A stretch of 53,818 nucleotides of DNA from JBCBSS01 sp039819065 (GTDB lineage Bacteria > Bacteroidota > Bacteroidia > Cytophagales > Cyclobacteriaceae): positions 1 to 53,818 of the forward strand of contig JBCBSS010000037.1 in assembly GCA_039819065.1 (NCBI GenBank), given 5' to 3'. A model generated the notes under the pieces. That model had not been told where the DNA came from. It ran no database searches and was given only the letters and a program-made list of their open reading frames with translations. Positions 25,667 to 34,943 of the stretch are shown piece after piece. A program made the translations under genes and the position numbers. Numbering within the stretch: position 1 is the stretch's first letter; every line of letters begins with the position of its first letter.

Positions 25667-26414
25667 GTTATCCTTCCTGTTAATTATTATAGTAATCCCC
25701 TTTTTATTTTCCTGCAGCAAAAAGCTTTCGACTATTACTGGCACTGGCAGTAAAAACAAAGAGTTAAAGATTGACGAGGTGGATTTTGATTATTTTACTG
25801 CAAAGGCCAAACTCAAGTATAAGGACAACGAAAACGACGTCAATGCCAGAGCTAATGTCCGCATCAAAAAGGATAGCATCATCTGGATCAATTTCACTTC
25901 GGCTGGTATTTCAGGTGGTAGATGCCTGATCAACAGGGACTCAATCGTTCTGCTTAGTATTCTAAAGAAAGAATACTATGTTTTCACCTATCAGGAGCTC
26001 ACCGATCGCTTTAAATTCAAAGTTGATTTTGACAGACTGCAATCAGTAACATTGGGAAATCTGATTATACCCAAAGCAGAAACTGATCAGGTGAGCGAGA
26101 ATAACGGGTTTCAGGTTTTATCACAACGAGAAACTGATATCTCTATAAAGAACTTCGTTAATCCGCAAACTTCGAAAATAGAAAAGATCGAAATGTTCGA
26201 CGGGCGTGAAAAAAATACAGCAGATATCAATTATAAGAACTTTCAACAAATTGATGAGCAGGTATTTCCCTTTTCAGGATTGATATCTTTAGTATACCAA
26301 ACTTCTAATGGTCCCGTTAATACTGTTATAGATATTGAGTATATTAGGGCTGAAGTCTCTGACAAGCCGTTGAAGTTTCCTTTCAACATATCAAAAAAAT
26401 ATGAACGTAGGTAG
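25659..26414 (+). CDS. DUF4292 lipoprotein
   Basis: A 251-residue protein with a lipoprotein signal: hydrophobic LLIIIVIPFLF followed by the lipobox FSC (Cys near residue 19). The body is beta-rich, with ANVRIKKDSIIWINF and SIVLLSILKKEYYVFTYQEL resembling the LolA/LolB-like fold ascribed to DUF4292. A part in lipoprotein or outer-membrane trafficking is possible but unproven. It overlaps the TPR gene by 8 bases and the EnvC-like gene by 14 bases. Confidence 0.85.
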   Translation: MSKLSFLLIIIVIPFLFSCSKKLSTITGTGSKNKELKIDEVDFDYFTAKAKLKYKDNENDVNARANVRIKKDSIIWINFTSAGISGGRCLINRDSIVLLSILKKEYYVFTYQELTDRFKFKVDFDRLQSVTLGNLIIPKAETDQVSENNGFQVLSQRETDISIKNFVNPQTSKIEKIEMFDGREKNTADINYKNFQQIDEQVFPFSGLISLVYQTSNGPVNTVIDIEYIRAEVSDKPLKFPFNISKKYERR

Positions 26415-27597
26415 GATACTCTTCATATTATCCCTGATTAGCGCTGCCTTTCTCACCCCCACCGACTCTTTTTCTCAGAAAACCAAAGCTCAACTACAGA
26501 AAGAGAGAAAGGAGTTTTTGAAAAAAATTGCAGAGGCTCAAAAAATTCTGGATGAAACATCCTCAGAAAAGAAAGCCACGGTTGGGCAGCTCAATGCGCT
26601 AAAACAGCAAATACGCGTACGGCAGAGATTAATTAGTTCTATCCGAAACGAGTTAGGCCTGCTCGATGGTGAAATAACTGATGCCAATGGGATCGTTGAT
26701 GCATTAGAGAATGATCTCGACAACCTGAAAAAGGAATATGCAGCTATGATATATTCCGCTTATAAAGCTAATAAAGGCTTCAATAGAATGACATTTCTAT
26801 TTTCTTCAGGGTCATTCAACCAATTCTTTATGCGTCTGAAGTATATGGATCAATACGCTAAAGCCAGAAAGAATCAAGCCATTCAAATCAATAGGGTCAA
26901 AGAAACACTTGGCAACCAAATCCTTTCGCTCGAGGAAAAGCGTACCGAGAAAAATACACTGCTCAGCGAACAGCTTGAAGAAAGTAAGAAGCTCTCTCAA
27001 CTGAGAAAGAAACAGAGCAATGTTGTTAGCTCCCTGGTACAGCGAGAAAGCGAGTTAAAAGGCAAACTTGAGGAAAACAAAAAGGCACTGGCCAACCTGG
27101 ATAAGTTGATAGATGAAATAGTGAAGGCCGAGTTGGAAAAATCGGCAGTAGCTTCCAGCACCAAAAAAGCCGAAATCATCAAGCTATCTTCTTCATTTTC
27201 AGAAAGCCGAGGAAAGCTTGGCTGGCCAGTCTCCGGTTTTGTCAGTGAGAAGTTTGGTAAACATAACCACCCCATTCTCAAAGGCATTGAGACAAACAAC
27301 AAGGGAATAAACATTCAAACCAAAAAAAACGAAAAGGTGAAGAACGTATTTGGTGGTGAAGTCGCTAAAATAGCGGAAGTACCTGGCAAGGGTAAAGTAG
27401 TAATGGTAAGACATGGAGACTATTTTGCGGTTTACCTTGGCTTAAAGAATGTTTATGTCAAACTTGGTGATCAAGTATCTATAGATCAGGAGTTGGGTGA
27501 GATTAGCACTGGTAATGACGGCATCTCTGAATTGCAATTTCAGGTGAGAAAAAAGAGCACCGCTTTAGACCCTGAAAAATGGCTGCGCCGTTTGTAA
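26401..27597 (+). CDS. envC: EnvC-like murein hydrolase activator (degenerate LytM domain)
   Basis: A 398-residue periplasmic protein: signal peptide (about 1-25), long coiled coil (about 28-255) and a C-terminal LytM/M23 domain (about 275-398). The zinc ligands of active M23 peptidases are missing. The expected H..G.D becomes NNKGINI, the YAHL histidine becomes YLGL, and the final HxH becomes LQFQ. This loss is the hallmark of EnvC/NlpD-type activators, which switch on amidases at the septum rather than cleave peptidoglycan. FtsX, the partner that recruits EnvC in E. coli, begins at 52978 in this window. The gene overlaps the DUF4292 gene by 14 bases. Confidence 0.85.
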   Translation: MNVGRILFILSLISAAFLTPTDSFSQKTKAQLQKERKEFLKKIAEAQKILDETSSEKKATVGQLNALKQQIRVRQRLISSIRNELGLLDGEITDANGIVDALENDLDNLKKEYAAMIYSAYKANKGFNRMTFLFSSGSFNQFFMRLKYMDQYAKARKNQAIQINRVKETLGNQILSLEEKRTEKNTLLSEQLEESKKLSQLRKKQSNVVSSLVQRESELKGKLEENKKALANLDKLIDEIVKAELEKSAVASSTKKAEIIKLSSSFSESRGKLGWPVSGFVSEKFGKHNHPILKGIETNNKGINIQTKKNEKVKNVFGGEVAKIAEVPGKGKVVMVRHGDYFAVYLGLKNVYVKLGDQVSIDQELGEISTGNDGISELQFQVRKKSTALDPEKWLRRL

Positions 27598-27723
27598 ACT
27601 CGCTCGTTTGAAGTCTATTACGTCCATTCACCTATTTATGTAGCCTAATTCCTTTATTTAAATAGACCTATTACCTACTTTTACGTTATATTAGATTAGA
27701 GTCTACCTTTAAATCTTAGTATT

Positions 27724-27927
27724 ATGAATACAATATTGGCATTTGGACTCCCAGGAGGATGGGAATGGATAATCATAATTTTGGTTGTTTTGATATTCTT
27801 TGGTGCTAAGAAAATACCTGAGTTGGCAAGAGGATTGGGAAGAGGTATTAGAGAATTTAAGGATGCTACCAAAGGAATCAAAGACGAAATAGAAGAAGGA
27901 GCCAAAGGGGACGAAAAAAAGAGCTAG
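27724..27927 (+). CDS. tatA: Twin-arginine translocase subunit TatA
   Basis: A 67-residue protein with one N-terminal membrane helix (WIIIILVVLIFFG, about residues 14-27), the conserved FGAKKIPELARGLGRGI hinge and amphipathic helix, and an acidic/basic tail. This is the normal TatA/E size and layout; TatA oligomers form the pore for folded twin-arginine proteins. No tatC is nearby. A -7-like TACCTTTA at 27704-27711 lies 12 bases before the ATG. It is followed by gatA with only 4 bases between stop and TTG start, an arrangement I recall from other Bacteroidetes. Confidence 0.94.
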   Translation: MNTILAFGLPGGWEWIIIILVVLIFFGAKKIPELARGLGRGIREFKDATKGIKDEIEEGAKGDEKKS

Positions 27928-27931
27928 TTAG

Positions 27932-29359
27932 TTGAAATCACAACAAACGCTTAAGCAAGTCCAAGAAAATATAAAACTGGGCCATATTTCTTGTATGCAA
28001 ATTGTTGAGAGATACCTCGACAATATATCCGCACAAAAAGACCTTAACGCCTTTCTTGAAACGTTCGACGAAGAAGCCAAAACAAGGGCTCAAGAAATCG
28101 ACGAGAAAATAGCCATGGGCCAAGCTGGAAAACTGGCTGGCATGGTTATCGGCTTGAAAGACGTACTTTGTTATAAAGATCACCAGCTTCAATGCGCAAG
28201 TAAAATCCTTGGCGATTTTGAATCGCAATTCAGCGCTACAGCAGTTCAAAGATTGATAGATGAAGATGCCATTATTATAGGCAGACTCAACTGTGATGAG
28301 TTCGCTATGGGATCTTCCAATGAGAATTCAGCCTTTGGGCACGTGAAAAACGCTGACGCCCCCGACAGGGTACCGGGTGGTTCTTCCGGTGGCTCAGCCG
28401 TGGCCGTCCAGGCAGACATGTGTCGGGTAGCGCTGGGAACAGACACAGGTGGTTCAGTACGACAGCCCGCTGCTTTCTGCGGGGTAATTGGCATGAAACC
28501 AACCTATTCCAGAATATCTCGATATGGTTTGGCAGCTTATGCCTCCTCTTTTGATACTATCGGCATATTCTCAAAGCATATTGAAGATAACGCTTTAGTA
28601 CTACAGGTTATCGCAGGAGCAGATGACTTTGACAGCACCGTATCCACCAATCCGGTAGAAGCTTACTCAGAATTTTCTGATATAGATAACAAGGCATACA
28701 AAATAGCCTATATACAGGAGACGTTAGATAGTGAGGGGATCAGTACAGAAATTAAGGACAGCACTGTCAATAGCCTTAATAGACTGAAAGAAGCTGGGCA
28801 TCAGGTGGATGCACTGGAATTTCCATTACTTGAATATATTCTACCAACGTATTATATTCTGACCACGGCTGAAGCCAGTTCGAACCTATCTCGGTATGAT
28901 GGTGTGAAGTATGGCTACAGAAGCCCCAACACCAAGGACCTTGAGTCCATGTATAAGAAAAGTCGCGGTGAGGGTTTTGGAGAAGAGGTAAAAAGACGGA
29001 TAATGTTGGGTACATTTGTATTAAGCGCCAGTTACTACGACGCTTACTACACGAAAGCACAGAAAGTAAGAAGGTTGATCAGAGACCAAACTAAGGAAAT
29101 ATTGAAGGAATACGATTTCATAATGATGCCGACCACGCCGACTACAGCGTTTAAGATTGGTGAATTTAATCAAGACCCCCTTCAAATGTACCTGGCAGAT
29201 CTATTGACCGTTCAGGCCTCAGTCTCTGGTACTCCGGCCATATCGATTCCTAACGGAAAAGATAGCCAGGGTTTACCTATAGGGTTACAAATAATCGCAG
29301 ATGATTTTAAGGAGAAAGAGCTATTCGCCTTCTCTGATTATTTAATAAGCTTGAACTAA
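27932..29359 (+). CDS. gatA: Glutamyl/aspartyl-tRNA(Gln/Asn) amidotransferase subunit A
   Basis: A 475-residue amidase-signature enzyme. The catalytic triad is visible: Lys in GLKDVLCYKD (near 76), Ser in GGSSGGSAVAVQA (near 151) and Ser in GTDTGGSVRQPAA (near 174). In complex with GatB and GatC it supplies ammonia to convert Glu-tRNA-Gln (or Asp-tRNA-Asn) to the amide form. The substrate channel segments TAEASSNLSRYDGVKYGYR and the RRIMLGTFVLSASYYDAYY region are typical of GatA and separate it from general amidases. It starts with TTG at 27932; the next in-frame Met would remove conserved residues. gatB and gatC are not in the window. Confidence 0.94.
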   Translation: MKSQQTLKQVQENIKLGHISCMQIVERYLDNISAQKDLNAFLETFDEEAKTRAQEIDEKIAMGQAGKLAGMVIGLKDVLCYKDHQLQCASKILGDFESQFSATAVQRLIDEDAIIIGRLNCDEFAMGSSNENSAFGHVKNADAPDRVPGGSSGGSAVAVQADMCRVALGTDTGGSVRQPAAFCGVIGMKPTYSRISRYGLAAYASSFDTIGIFSKHIEDNALVLQVIAGADDFDSTVSTNPVEAYSEFSDIDNKAYKIAYIQETLDSEGISTEIKDSTVNSLNRLKEAGHQVDALEFPLLEYILPTYYILTTAEASSNLSRYDGVKYGYRSPNTKDLESMYKKSRGEGFGEEVKRRIMLGTFVLSASYYDAYYTKAQKVRRLIRDQTKEILKEYDFIMMPTTPTTAFKIGEFNQDPLQMYLADLLTVQASVSGTPAISIPNGKDSQGLPIGLQIIADDFKEKELFAFSDYLISLN

Positions 29360-29365
29360 CAGCAG

Positions 29366-30781
29366 TTGCCAAACAAAAGCACCATCATACTGACAGTTAT
29401 CCTTTGCTTATCAGTAGCATTTGACTCTTTTGGCAATACCGACACCCTCAACGTCCAGGCTGATTCTACAGAACAAGGCTTTTATATCCCTGAACATGAA
29501 TACGATTTCATTGTTGATGACTTCACCTATGATCAGGTTCAAGACAGGCTGAGTTGTTTACAACAATCTGTACCATTTAACTACAACAACAGAGTACACG
29601 CCTTCGTCAACTATTTCGTAGTGAAAAACCGTGATTATACACGGCTCATGCTACAACGGGAAAATGTATACTTTCCCATCTTCGAGAAGTATCTTAAAAA
29701 GTACAACTTACCAGACGAGTTGAAATATTTGTCCATCATTGAGTCTGGACTCAATCCTAAGGCAATATCAAGAGCAAGGGCTGTTGGCCTATGGCAGTTC
29801 ATGTCTGCCACTGGAAGGCACTTCAAGCTGCACCAGGATTGGTATATAGACGAACGTATGGATCCTGAAAAATCTACCGAAGCAGCTTGCCGGTATATGT
29901 CTCAGTTGTATAACATGTTCGGCGACTGGGAGTTAGTCCTGGCAGCTTATAATTCTGGCCCTGGTAATGTACGAAAGGCCATTAGGAGATCGGGCTATAA
30001 AAAGACTTTCTGGGAAATTTATAAATACCTACCTAGAGAAACCAGGTCGTATGTACCACAATACGTGGCCATCGTTTATGCCATGAATTATGCCGAAGAG
30101 CATAACATCTTCATTGACGATTTGGATTATCCTATAGAATCAGATACAGTACTGGTTAACCAATATGTACACTTGGAAACATTGAGCAATCTGATGAATG
30201 TTTGTAACGATGATTTAGAAAAGCTCAACCCTGGCATTAAACGGAAAGCTGTGCCTTCCGGAGTTAAAAAGTATCCGGTAAACTTACCCGTTGACAAAGT
30301 AGCTTACTTTAGGGACAACAGAACATTTCTACTTGACTCCGCTGGAAAAGTAGGCAAGGAAAAGCTAGAAAAGCTGGCTAAGAATTCTCCCGGTAACACT
30401 TATGGAAAGAACCGTATCGTCTACCGAGTACGCAGTGGCGATGTATTGGGTAAAATTGCCATGAGATACAATGTTAGGGTATCAGATCTCAAAAGATGGA
30501 ATAACCTTAGGGGCAATCTGATACGCGTTGGGCAAAAACTCGATATCTGGCTTAACCCTAAAGCATATAAACCTAGCAATCGCAACAATTCTACCGTAGC
30601 AAAAGCTACTGTACCTATACCAAAAGACCTTCCCGCATCAAGTATATATACAGTTCAAGCCGGTGATACACTCTGGGATATTTCCAGAATGTTCAAAGGT
30701 TTAACTATCGAAAAGATTAAAGAATTGAATAACCTCACATCCGACAATCTTAAGGTAGGCCAAGTGTTGAAAGTGAAATAG
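29366..30781 (+). CDS. mltD: Membrane-bound lytic murein transglycosylase D-like protein with two LysM domains
   Basis: A 471-residue exported enzyme that cleaves the glycan strands of peptidoglycan. After a signal peptide (about 1-24) comes the SLT domain with the catalytic Glu in LSIIESGLNPKA (near 126), then SRARAVGLWQFMSATG and the AAYNSGPGNVRKAIRRSG segment. Two LysM modules follow: VYRVRSGDVLGKIAMRYNV (starting near 351) and YTVQAGDTLWDISRMFKG (near 430 to the end). It begins with TTG 6 bases after the gatA stop and closes the plus-strand run from tatA. The lipoprotein cysteine of E. coli MltD is not evident. Confidence 0.9.
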   Translation: MPNKSTIILTVILCLSVAFDSFGNTDTLNVQADSTEQGFYIPEHEYDFIVDDFTYDQVQDRLSCLQQSVPFNYNNRVHAFVNYFVVKNRDYTRLMLQRENVYFPIFEKYLKKYNLPDELKYLSIIESGLNPKAISRARAVGLWQFMSATGRHFKLHQDWYIDERMDPEKSTEAACRYMSQLYNMFGDWELVLAAYNSGPGNVRKAIRRSGYKKTFWEIYKYLPRETRSYVPQYVAIVYAMNYAEEHNIFIDDLDYPIESDTVLVNQYVHLETLSNLMNVCNDDLEKLNPGIKRKAVPSGVKKYPVNLPVDKVAYFRDNRTFLLDSAGKVGKEKLEKLAKNSPGNTYGKNRIVYRVRSGDVLGKIAMRYNVRVSDLKRWNNLRGNLIRVGQKLDIWLNPKAYKPSNRNNSTVAKATVPIPKDLPASSIYTVQAGDTLWDISRMFKGLTIEKIKELNNLTSDNLKVGQVLKVK

Positions 30782-30880
30782 CTACCTCTTTCGAAGTAAG
30801 TCGATTTATCAGCACAATTACTACCTATTCACTATAAGATAAAACCCTATATTTACGTCTCTCGAAATAAACGAACGAAA

Positions 30881-31984
30881 ATGGTCAGATCATTAAGTAA
30901 ATTGTCATTGATGTTTTCTGTATGCTGTCTTTTTCTGGCAGCATGTACTAGCAGCCCAGGTGGCGGCAACAAAGCCTTTTTACAACCTGCCACAGGGAAA
31001 CCAGGTGATATGATCATAGTGATGGATTCGGTCAAGTGGAATGGCCCGTTGGGGAAAGAAGTACGAAAAGTCTTCATGGGTTATGTAGAGGGATTACCCA
31101 GGGAAGAAACTACTTTCGACGTGACTTATATTGACCCACGTAAATTAAATTCTCTACTAAAGAATATCAGGAACCTTGTGTTCGTGACATCGCTTGATGG
31201 CAAAACCGAAGGTACTGATATCATGAAGAATTACTTCACCCAACGCACCCTAGATCGAATAGCTTCAGACCCTGATTTATACCTATTCCTTGATAAGGAC
31301 GTCTTTGCCAAGGGGCAGGAAGTGATGTATTTGGTAGGTCAGGACGATGGGCTGCTCATGAACAACATAGAAGAGAATGGTGACAAATTAATTGGCCACT
31401 TTAACTCTCTGGAAATGAAAAGGTTGGAAAAATCCCTCTTCAAAGCCAAGGAAGTCAAAGGAATTACTGATATGCTCGAAAGAGATCATAAATGTTCCAT
31501 TCGCATTCCTTTCGGATATCAACTTGCTGCCAATGACGACCGCTTTATCTGGGCTCGTGAGGTGGGTACTGAGATCGATAAAAGTGTTTTCATAACCTAT
31601 AAGGATTATACTACTCAGGATGTTTTCAAGCCTGAAAACATCATGCAGCTTCGCGATTCTATCGCCAGAATAAAACTCTTTGAAGATCCAGATAACCCGG
31701 CATCCTTTGTAGTGACTGAAACCATCATACCACCTGTTTCTAAAGAGACTACATTTGACGGTAAGTACGCAGTTCGAACCAAAGGCTTGTGGAAGACCAA
31801 TAATCTTTCCATGGGTGGGCCATTCATTAGCTATGTAGTGGTAGACGAGGCCTTAAGAAGAGTATATTATATTGAGGGCTTTGTTTACAGCCCGGGAAAG
31901 CCTCAACGTGAGACAATGAGAGAACTTGAGGCGATATTGAGCACTTTCAAAACCAGCGAAACACTTCCTGCTGAAAATAGCTAA
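30881..31984 (+). CDS. DUF4837 lipoprotein
   Basis: A 367-residue protein with a lipoprotein signal peptide ending in the lipobox LAAC (Cys near residue 22) and a Ser/Gly-rich linker. The body begins KPGDMIIVMDSVKWNGPLGK, which I recognise as the DUF4837 start, and ends in conserved segments such as RRVYYIEGFVYSPGK. The function is unknown; the family is Bacteroidetes-specific and membrane-attached. It stands alone between mltD and maeB, with a weak -7-like TATATTTA at 30848-30855 upstream. Confidence 0.85.
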   Translation: MVRSLSKLSLMFSVCCLFLAACTSSPGGGNKAFLQPATGKPGDMIIVMDSVKWNGPLGKEVRKVFMGYVEGLPREETTFDVTYIDPRKLNSLLKNIRNLVFVTSLDGKTEGTDIMKNYFTQRTLDRIASDPDLYLFLDKDVFAKGQEVMYLVGQDDGLLMNNIEENGDKLIGHFNSLEMKRLEKSLFKAKEVKGITDMLERDHKCSIRIPFGYQLAANDDRFIWAREVGTEIDKSVFITYKDYTTQDVFKPENIMQLRDSIARIKLFEDPDNPASFVVTETIIPPVSKETTFDGKYAVRTKGLWKTNNLSMGGPFISYVVVDEALRRVYYIEGFVYSPGKPQRETMRELEAILSTFKTSETLPAENS

Positions 31985-32013
31985 AGTATTTTTTGACTGT
32001 TTTTTATTTTTTC

Positions 32014-32035
32014 AATGGGCTAATTAGAGCCCATT
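32014..32035. repeat. Hairpin in the maeB leader
   Basis: AATGGGCT and AGCCCATT pair perfectly around a 6-base loop, ending 21 bases before the maeB ATG. A T-rich stretch precedes it on the plus strand but none follows, so it is not a standard terminator of the upstream lipoprotein gene. It may be a leader RNA structure. Confidence 0.5.
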
Positions 32036-32056
32036 CAACCCAAACTATTTGAATCA

Positions 32057-34330
32057 ATGCGCCTGAAGATTAGAAAGGAAGATGCACTCAACTATCACCA
32101 GCAAGGACAACCCGGCAAAATCGAAGTAGTCCCTTCGAAAGCACTCAGTTCTCAACTTGATCTGGCATTGGCTTACTCACCAGGAGTGGCTGAGCCTTGT
32201 AACGAGATCGCTGAAAACGTAGATGAGGTGTACAAATACACGGCTAAGGGCAACCTTGTCGGTGTGATATCAAACGGGACTGCTGTGCTTGGCCTTGGTA
32301 ATATCGGCCCAGAAGCTTCAAAACCAGTCATGGAGGGAAAAGGTGTACTGTTCAAAAAATTTGCAGGCATAGACGTTTTCGATATAGAGATCAGGGAAGA
32401 GGATGCCGATGAATTCATCAAAATCGTAAAAGCGCTAGAACCGACTTTTGGTGGTATCAACCTGGAAGATATCAAAGCTCCTGAGAGCTTTAAGATAGAA
32501 ACTGAGCTCAAGGAAAAAATGAATATCCCATTGATGCACGACGACCAGCATGGGACGGCCATCATCTCTGCGGCGGCTTTGCTCAGTGCATTAGAATTGA
32601 CGGGTAAGGAAATCGACAAGATCAAAATCGTCGTGAATGGTGCCGGTGCTGCTGCGGTAGCTTGTTCGGCCTTATATATCGCCCTCGGTGCCAAGAAAGA
32701 GAACATCATCATGTGTGATAGCAAAGGGGTGATTAGAAAAGACAGGGGAAATCTCTCAGAAAGCAAAAAAGCTTTTGCCACTGATATAGATGTCCATACG
32801 CTACAAGAAGCGATCAAAGGATCAGATATGTTCCTGGGACTATCGGTTGCAGATATACTCACTCAGGATGACTTGAGGACCATGGCAAAAGACCCTATTG
32901 TATTTGCACTGGCCAATCCAAACCCTGAAATAGCATATGATGTTGCCATTTCCACAAGAGAGGACATCATTATGGCGACAGGGCGCTCTGACCATCCTAA
33001 TCAGGTAAATAATGTACTGGGGTTCCCTTATATATTCCGCGGCGCATTGGATGTACGCGCCACCGAAATCAATGAGGCGATGAAACTGGCAGCAGTAAAA
33101 GCCTTGACAGAACTGGCTAAAGAAGCAGTTCCTGATATGGTAGGAAAAGCCTACGGCGAGAAAACCATACAATTCGGCAAGGACTATTTAATTCCAAAAC
33201 CATTAGACCCAAGGCTCATTACTACCATCTCTCCTGCTGTGGCAAAAGCCGCGATGGAATCAGGCGTAGCCAAATCACACATCACGGATTGGGGGCAATA
33301 CTATTTTGACTTGCAGAAAAGGATCGGAATCGATCAAAAGCTCGTTTCCAGAGTGATCAGTAGGGCTAAGAAAGATCCTAAGCGTATTGTTTTCGCGGAA
33401 GCACATAACTTGAAAATCCTAAAGGCAGCGCAGATTATCCAGGATGAGAAAATCGGCCATCCTATTCTATTAGGTAAAAAGACAGTAATCCAAAGCCTGA
33501 TAGAAGAGCATAACCTAGACCTGCCTGACTGTGTAATTATCGACCCCAGAGAGGAAAAAGAAAAGTCCGCCCATTACGCGAAAATCTACTACGAGAGGCG
33601 CAAAAGAAAGGGAGTAACCCTGGAATATGCCTTCAAGAAAATGATGGAAAGAAATTACTTCGGCACCATGATGGTAGAGCAGGGAGAAGCGGATGCGTTC
33701 ATTTCCGGGCTTACCAGAGATTACCCTCAGACTATCAGGCCTGCATTACAAGTGATTGGTGTTGAGGAAGGGGTCAAACGCGTCGCCGGTATGTATATCA
33801 TTTCCAACAAGAATGGTACTTTCTTCTTTTCAGACACAACTGTCAATGAGAATCCAACCAGTGAGGATTTAGTAGATATTATTACCCTCACAGCAAGGGG
33901 AGTCAAATTCTTTGACATTGAGCCACGAGTAGCTGCCCTATCCTATTCTAACTTTGGTTCTTCGAAAGGAGAGATACCAGAAAAGGTACAAAGAGCGGTT
34001 GCCATGGTGAAGGCCAAACATCCTGATATGATCATTGATGGGGAAATACAAGCGAACGTAGCACTCAACACGGACATACAACAGGAAATGTACCCATTCA
34101 GTGAATTGGCGGAGAAGGGAGCCAATACGTTGATATTCCCCGATCTTGCCTCAGGAAATATAGCCTATAAATTAGTCATGGAAATTGGAGGGGCTGAAGC
34201 CATTGGTCCAATTCTATTGGGCATGAAAAAGCCAGTACACATATTACAAATCGGAAGTTCTGTAAGGGAAATAGTCAATATGGCTGCCATTGCCGTCGTT
34301 GACGCTCAATCTTACGCAACACATAGTTAA
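32057..34330 (+). CDS. maeB: NADP-dependent malic enzyme with phosphotransacetylase-like domain
   Basis: A 757-residue fusion of the MaeB type. The N-terminal half (about 1-430) decarboxylates malate to pyruvate with NADP: YSPGVAEPCNEIAENVDEVY, the catalytic LMHDDQHGTAIISAAALL segment and the nucleotide-binding VVNGAGAAAVACSALY are clear. The C-terminal half (about 430-757) resembles phosphate acetyltransferase (for example ANTLIFPDLASGNIAYKL). In characterised MaeB proteins that domain mediates acetyl-CoA or acetyl-phosphate control rather than catalysis. Its stop is 3 bases before the ruvA start, so the two genes are cotranscribed. Confidence 0.95.
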   Translation: MRLKIRKEDALNYHQQGQPGKIEVVPSKALSSQLDLALAYSPGVAEPCNEIAENVDEVYKYTAKGNLVGVISNGTAVLGLGNIGPEASKPVMEGKGVLFKKFAGIDVFDIEIREEDADEFIKIVKALEPTFGGINLEDIKAPESFKIETELKEKMNIPLMHDDQHGTAIISAAALLSALELTGKEIDKIKIVVNGAGAAAVACSALYIALGAKKENIIMCDSKGVIRKDRGNLSESKKAFATDIDVHTLQEAIKGSDMFLGLSVADILTQDDLRTMAKDPIVFALANPNPEIAYDVAISTREDIIMATGRSDHPNQVNNVLGFPYIFRGALDVRATEINEAMKLAAVKALTELAKEAVPDMVGKAYGEKTIQFGKDYLIPKPLDPRLITTISPAVAKAAMESGVAKSHITDWGQYYFDLQKRIGIDQKLVSRVISRAKKDPKRIVFAEAHNLKILKAAQIIQDEKIGHPILLGKKTVIQSLIEEHNLDLPDCVIIDPREEKEKSAHYAKIYYERRKRKGVTLEYAFKKMMERNYFGTMMVEQGEADAFISGLTRDYPQTIRPALQVIGVEEGVKRVAGMYIISNKNGTFFFSDTTVNENPTSEDLVDIITLTARGVKFFDIEPRVAALSYSNFGSSKGEIPEKVQRAVAMVKAKHPDMIIDGEIQANVALNTDIQQEMYPFSELAEKGANTLIFPDLASGNIAYKLVMEIGGAEAIGPILLGMKKPVHILQIGSSVREIVNMAAIAVVDAQSYATHS

Positions 34331-34333
34331 TCA

Positions 34334-34930
34334 ATGATTGCATACATTAAAGGCAAGTTGGCCATTAAGGAGCCTACTTTTGTCGTAATAGACGTAAATG
34401 GGCTTGGCTACCAGGTTAATATTTCATTAAATACGTTTGGTAGCATAAAAGATCAAGAAAACTGCCATCTTTACACCTATCTTCACGTCAAAGAAGATGC
34501 CCATACCCTATACGGCTTCAGTAGTGAAGCCGATAAGAAAGTATTTCTTGACCTAATCTCAATTTCTGGCGTTGGCCCGAACACAGCCCTTGTAGTGCAA
34601 TCGTCGTTGTCTGCGGCTGAACTTAAGCACGCTATCGTTAATGAGCAGGTAAAGGTGATACAAGGGGTTAAAGGTATCGGAGCAAAAACAGCTCAGAGAA
34701 TTATTCTGGAATTGAAAGATAAAATGAAAAAAGATGGACTACTTGAAGATGCTCAAGCAATATCAAGTCCATCACACAATACAATCAGAACTGAAGCGTT
34801 ATCCGCTTTGACAACTTTGGGTGTGGCAAAGGCCGCCGCAGAAAAAAGTATCGATCTCATTCTAAAAAAATCCGAAAACGGTAATATTTCTTTAGAAGAA
34901 TTAATTAAACTAGCACTTAAAAACACTTAA
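34334..34930 (+). CDS. ruvA: Holliday junction branch migration protein RuvA
   Basis: A 198-residue protein of normal length that binds four-way junctions and loads the RuvB motor during recombination. Domain I is the OB fold starting MIAYIKGKLA with GLGYQVNI and LHVKEDAHTLYGF. Domain II holds two helix-hairpin-helix motifs, ISGVGPNTAL and VKGIGAKTAQRIILELKDK. Domain III (about 150-198) is the flexible RuvB-contacting end. The gene lies between maeB (3 bases) and sprA (13 bases) in a conserved Bacteroidetes order. ruvB and ruvC are not adjacent. Confidence 0.96.
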   Translation: MIAYIKGKLAIKEPTFVVIDVNGLGYQVNISLNTFGSIKDQENCHLYTYLHVKEDAHTLYGFSSEADKKVFLDLISISGVGPNTALVVQSSLSAAELKHAIVNEQVKVIQGVKGIGAKTAQRIILELKDKMKKDGLLEDAQAISSPSHNTIRTEALSALTTLGVAKAAAEKSIDLILKKSENGNISLEELIKLALKNT

Positions 34931-34943
34931 AAAGCCGACAGTT

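Noticed and set aside
32173..32862. 229-codon open frame antisense to maeB
   Set aside because: It lies wholly inside a strongly conserved gene, has no family resemblance, and its Ser/Pro/Leu composition is that expected of the complement.
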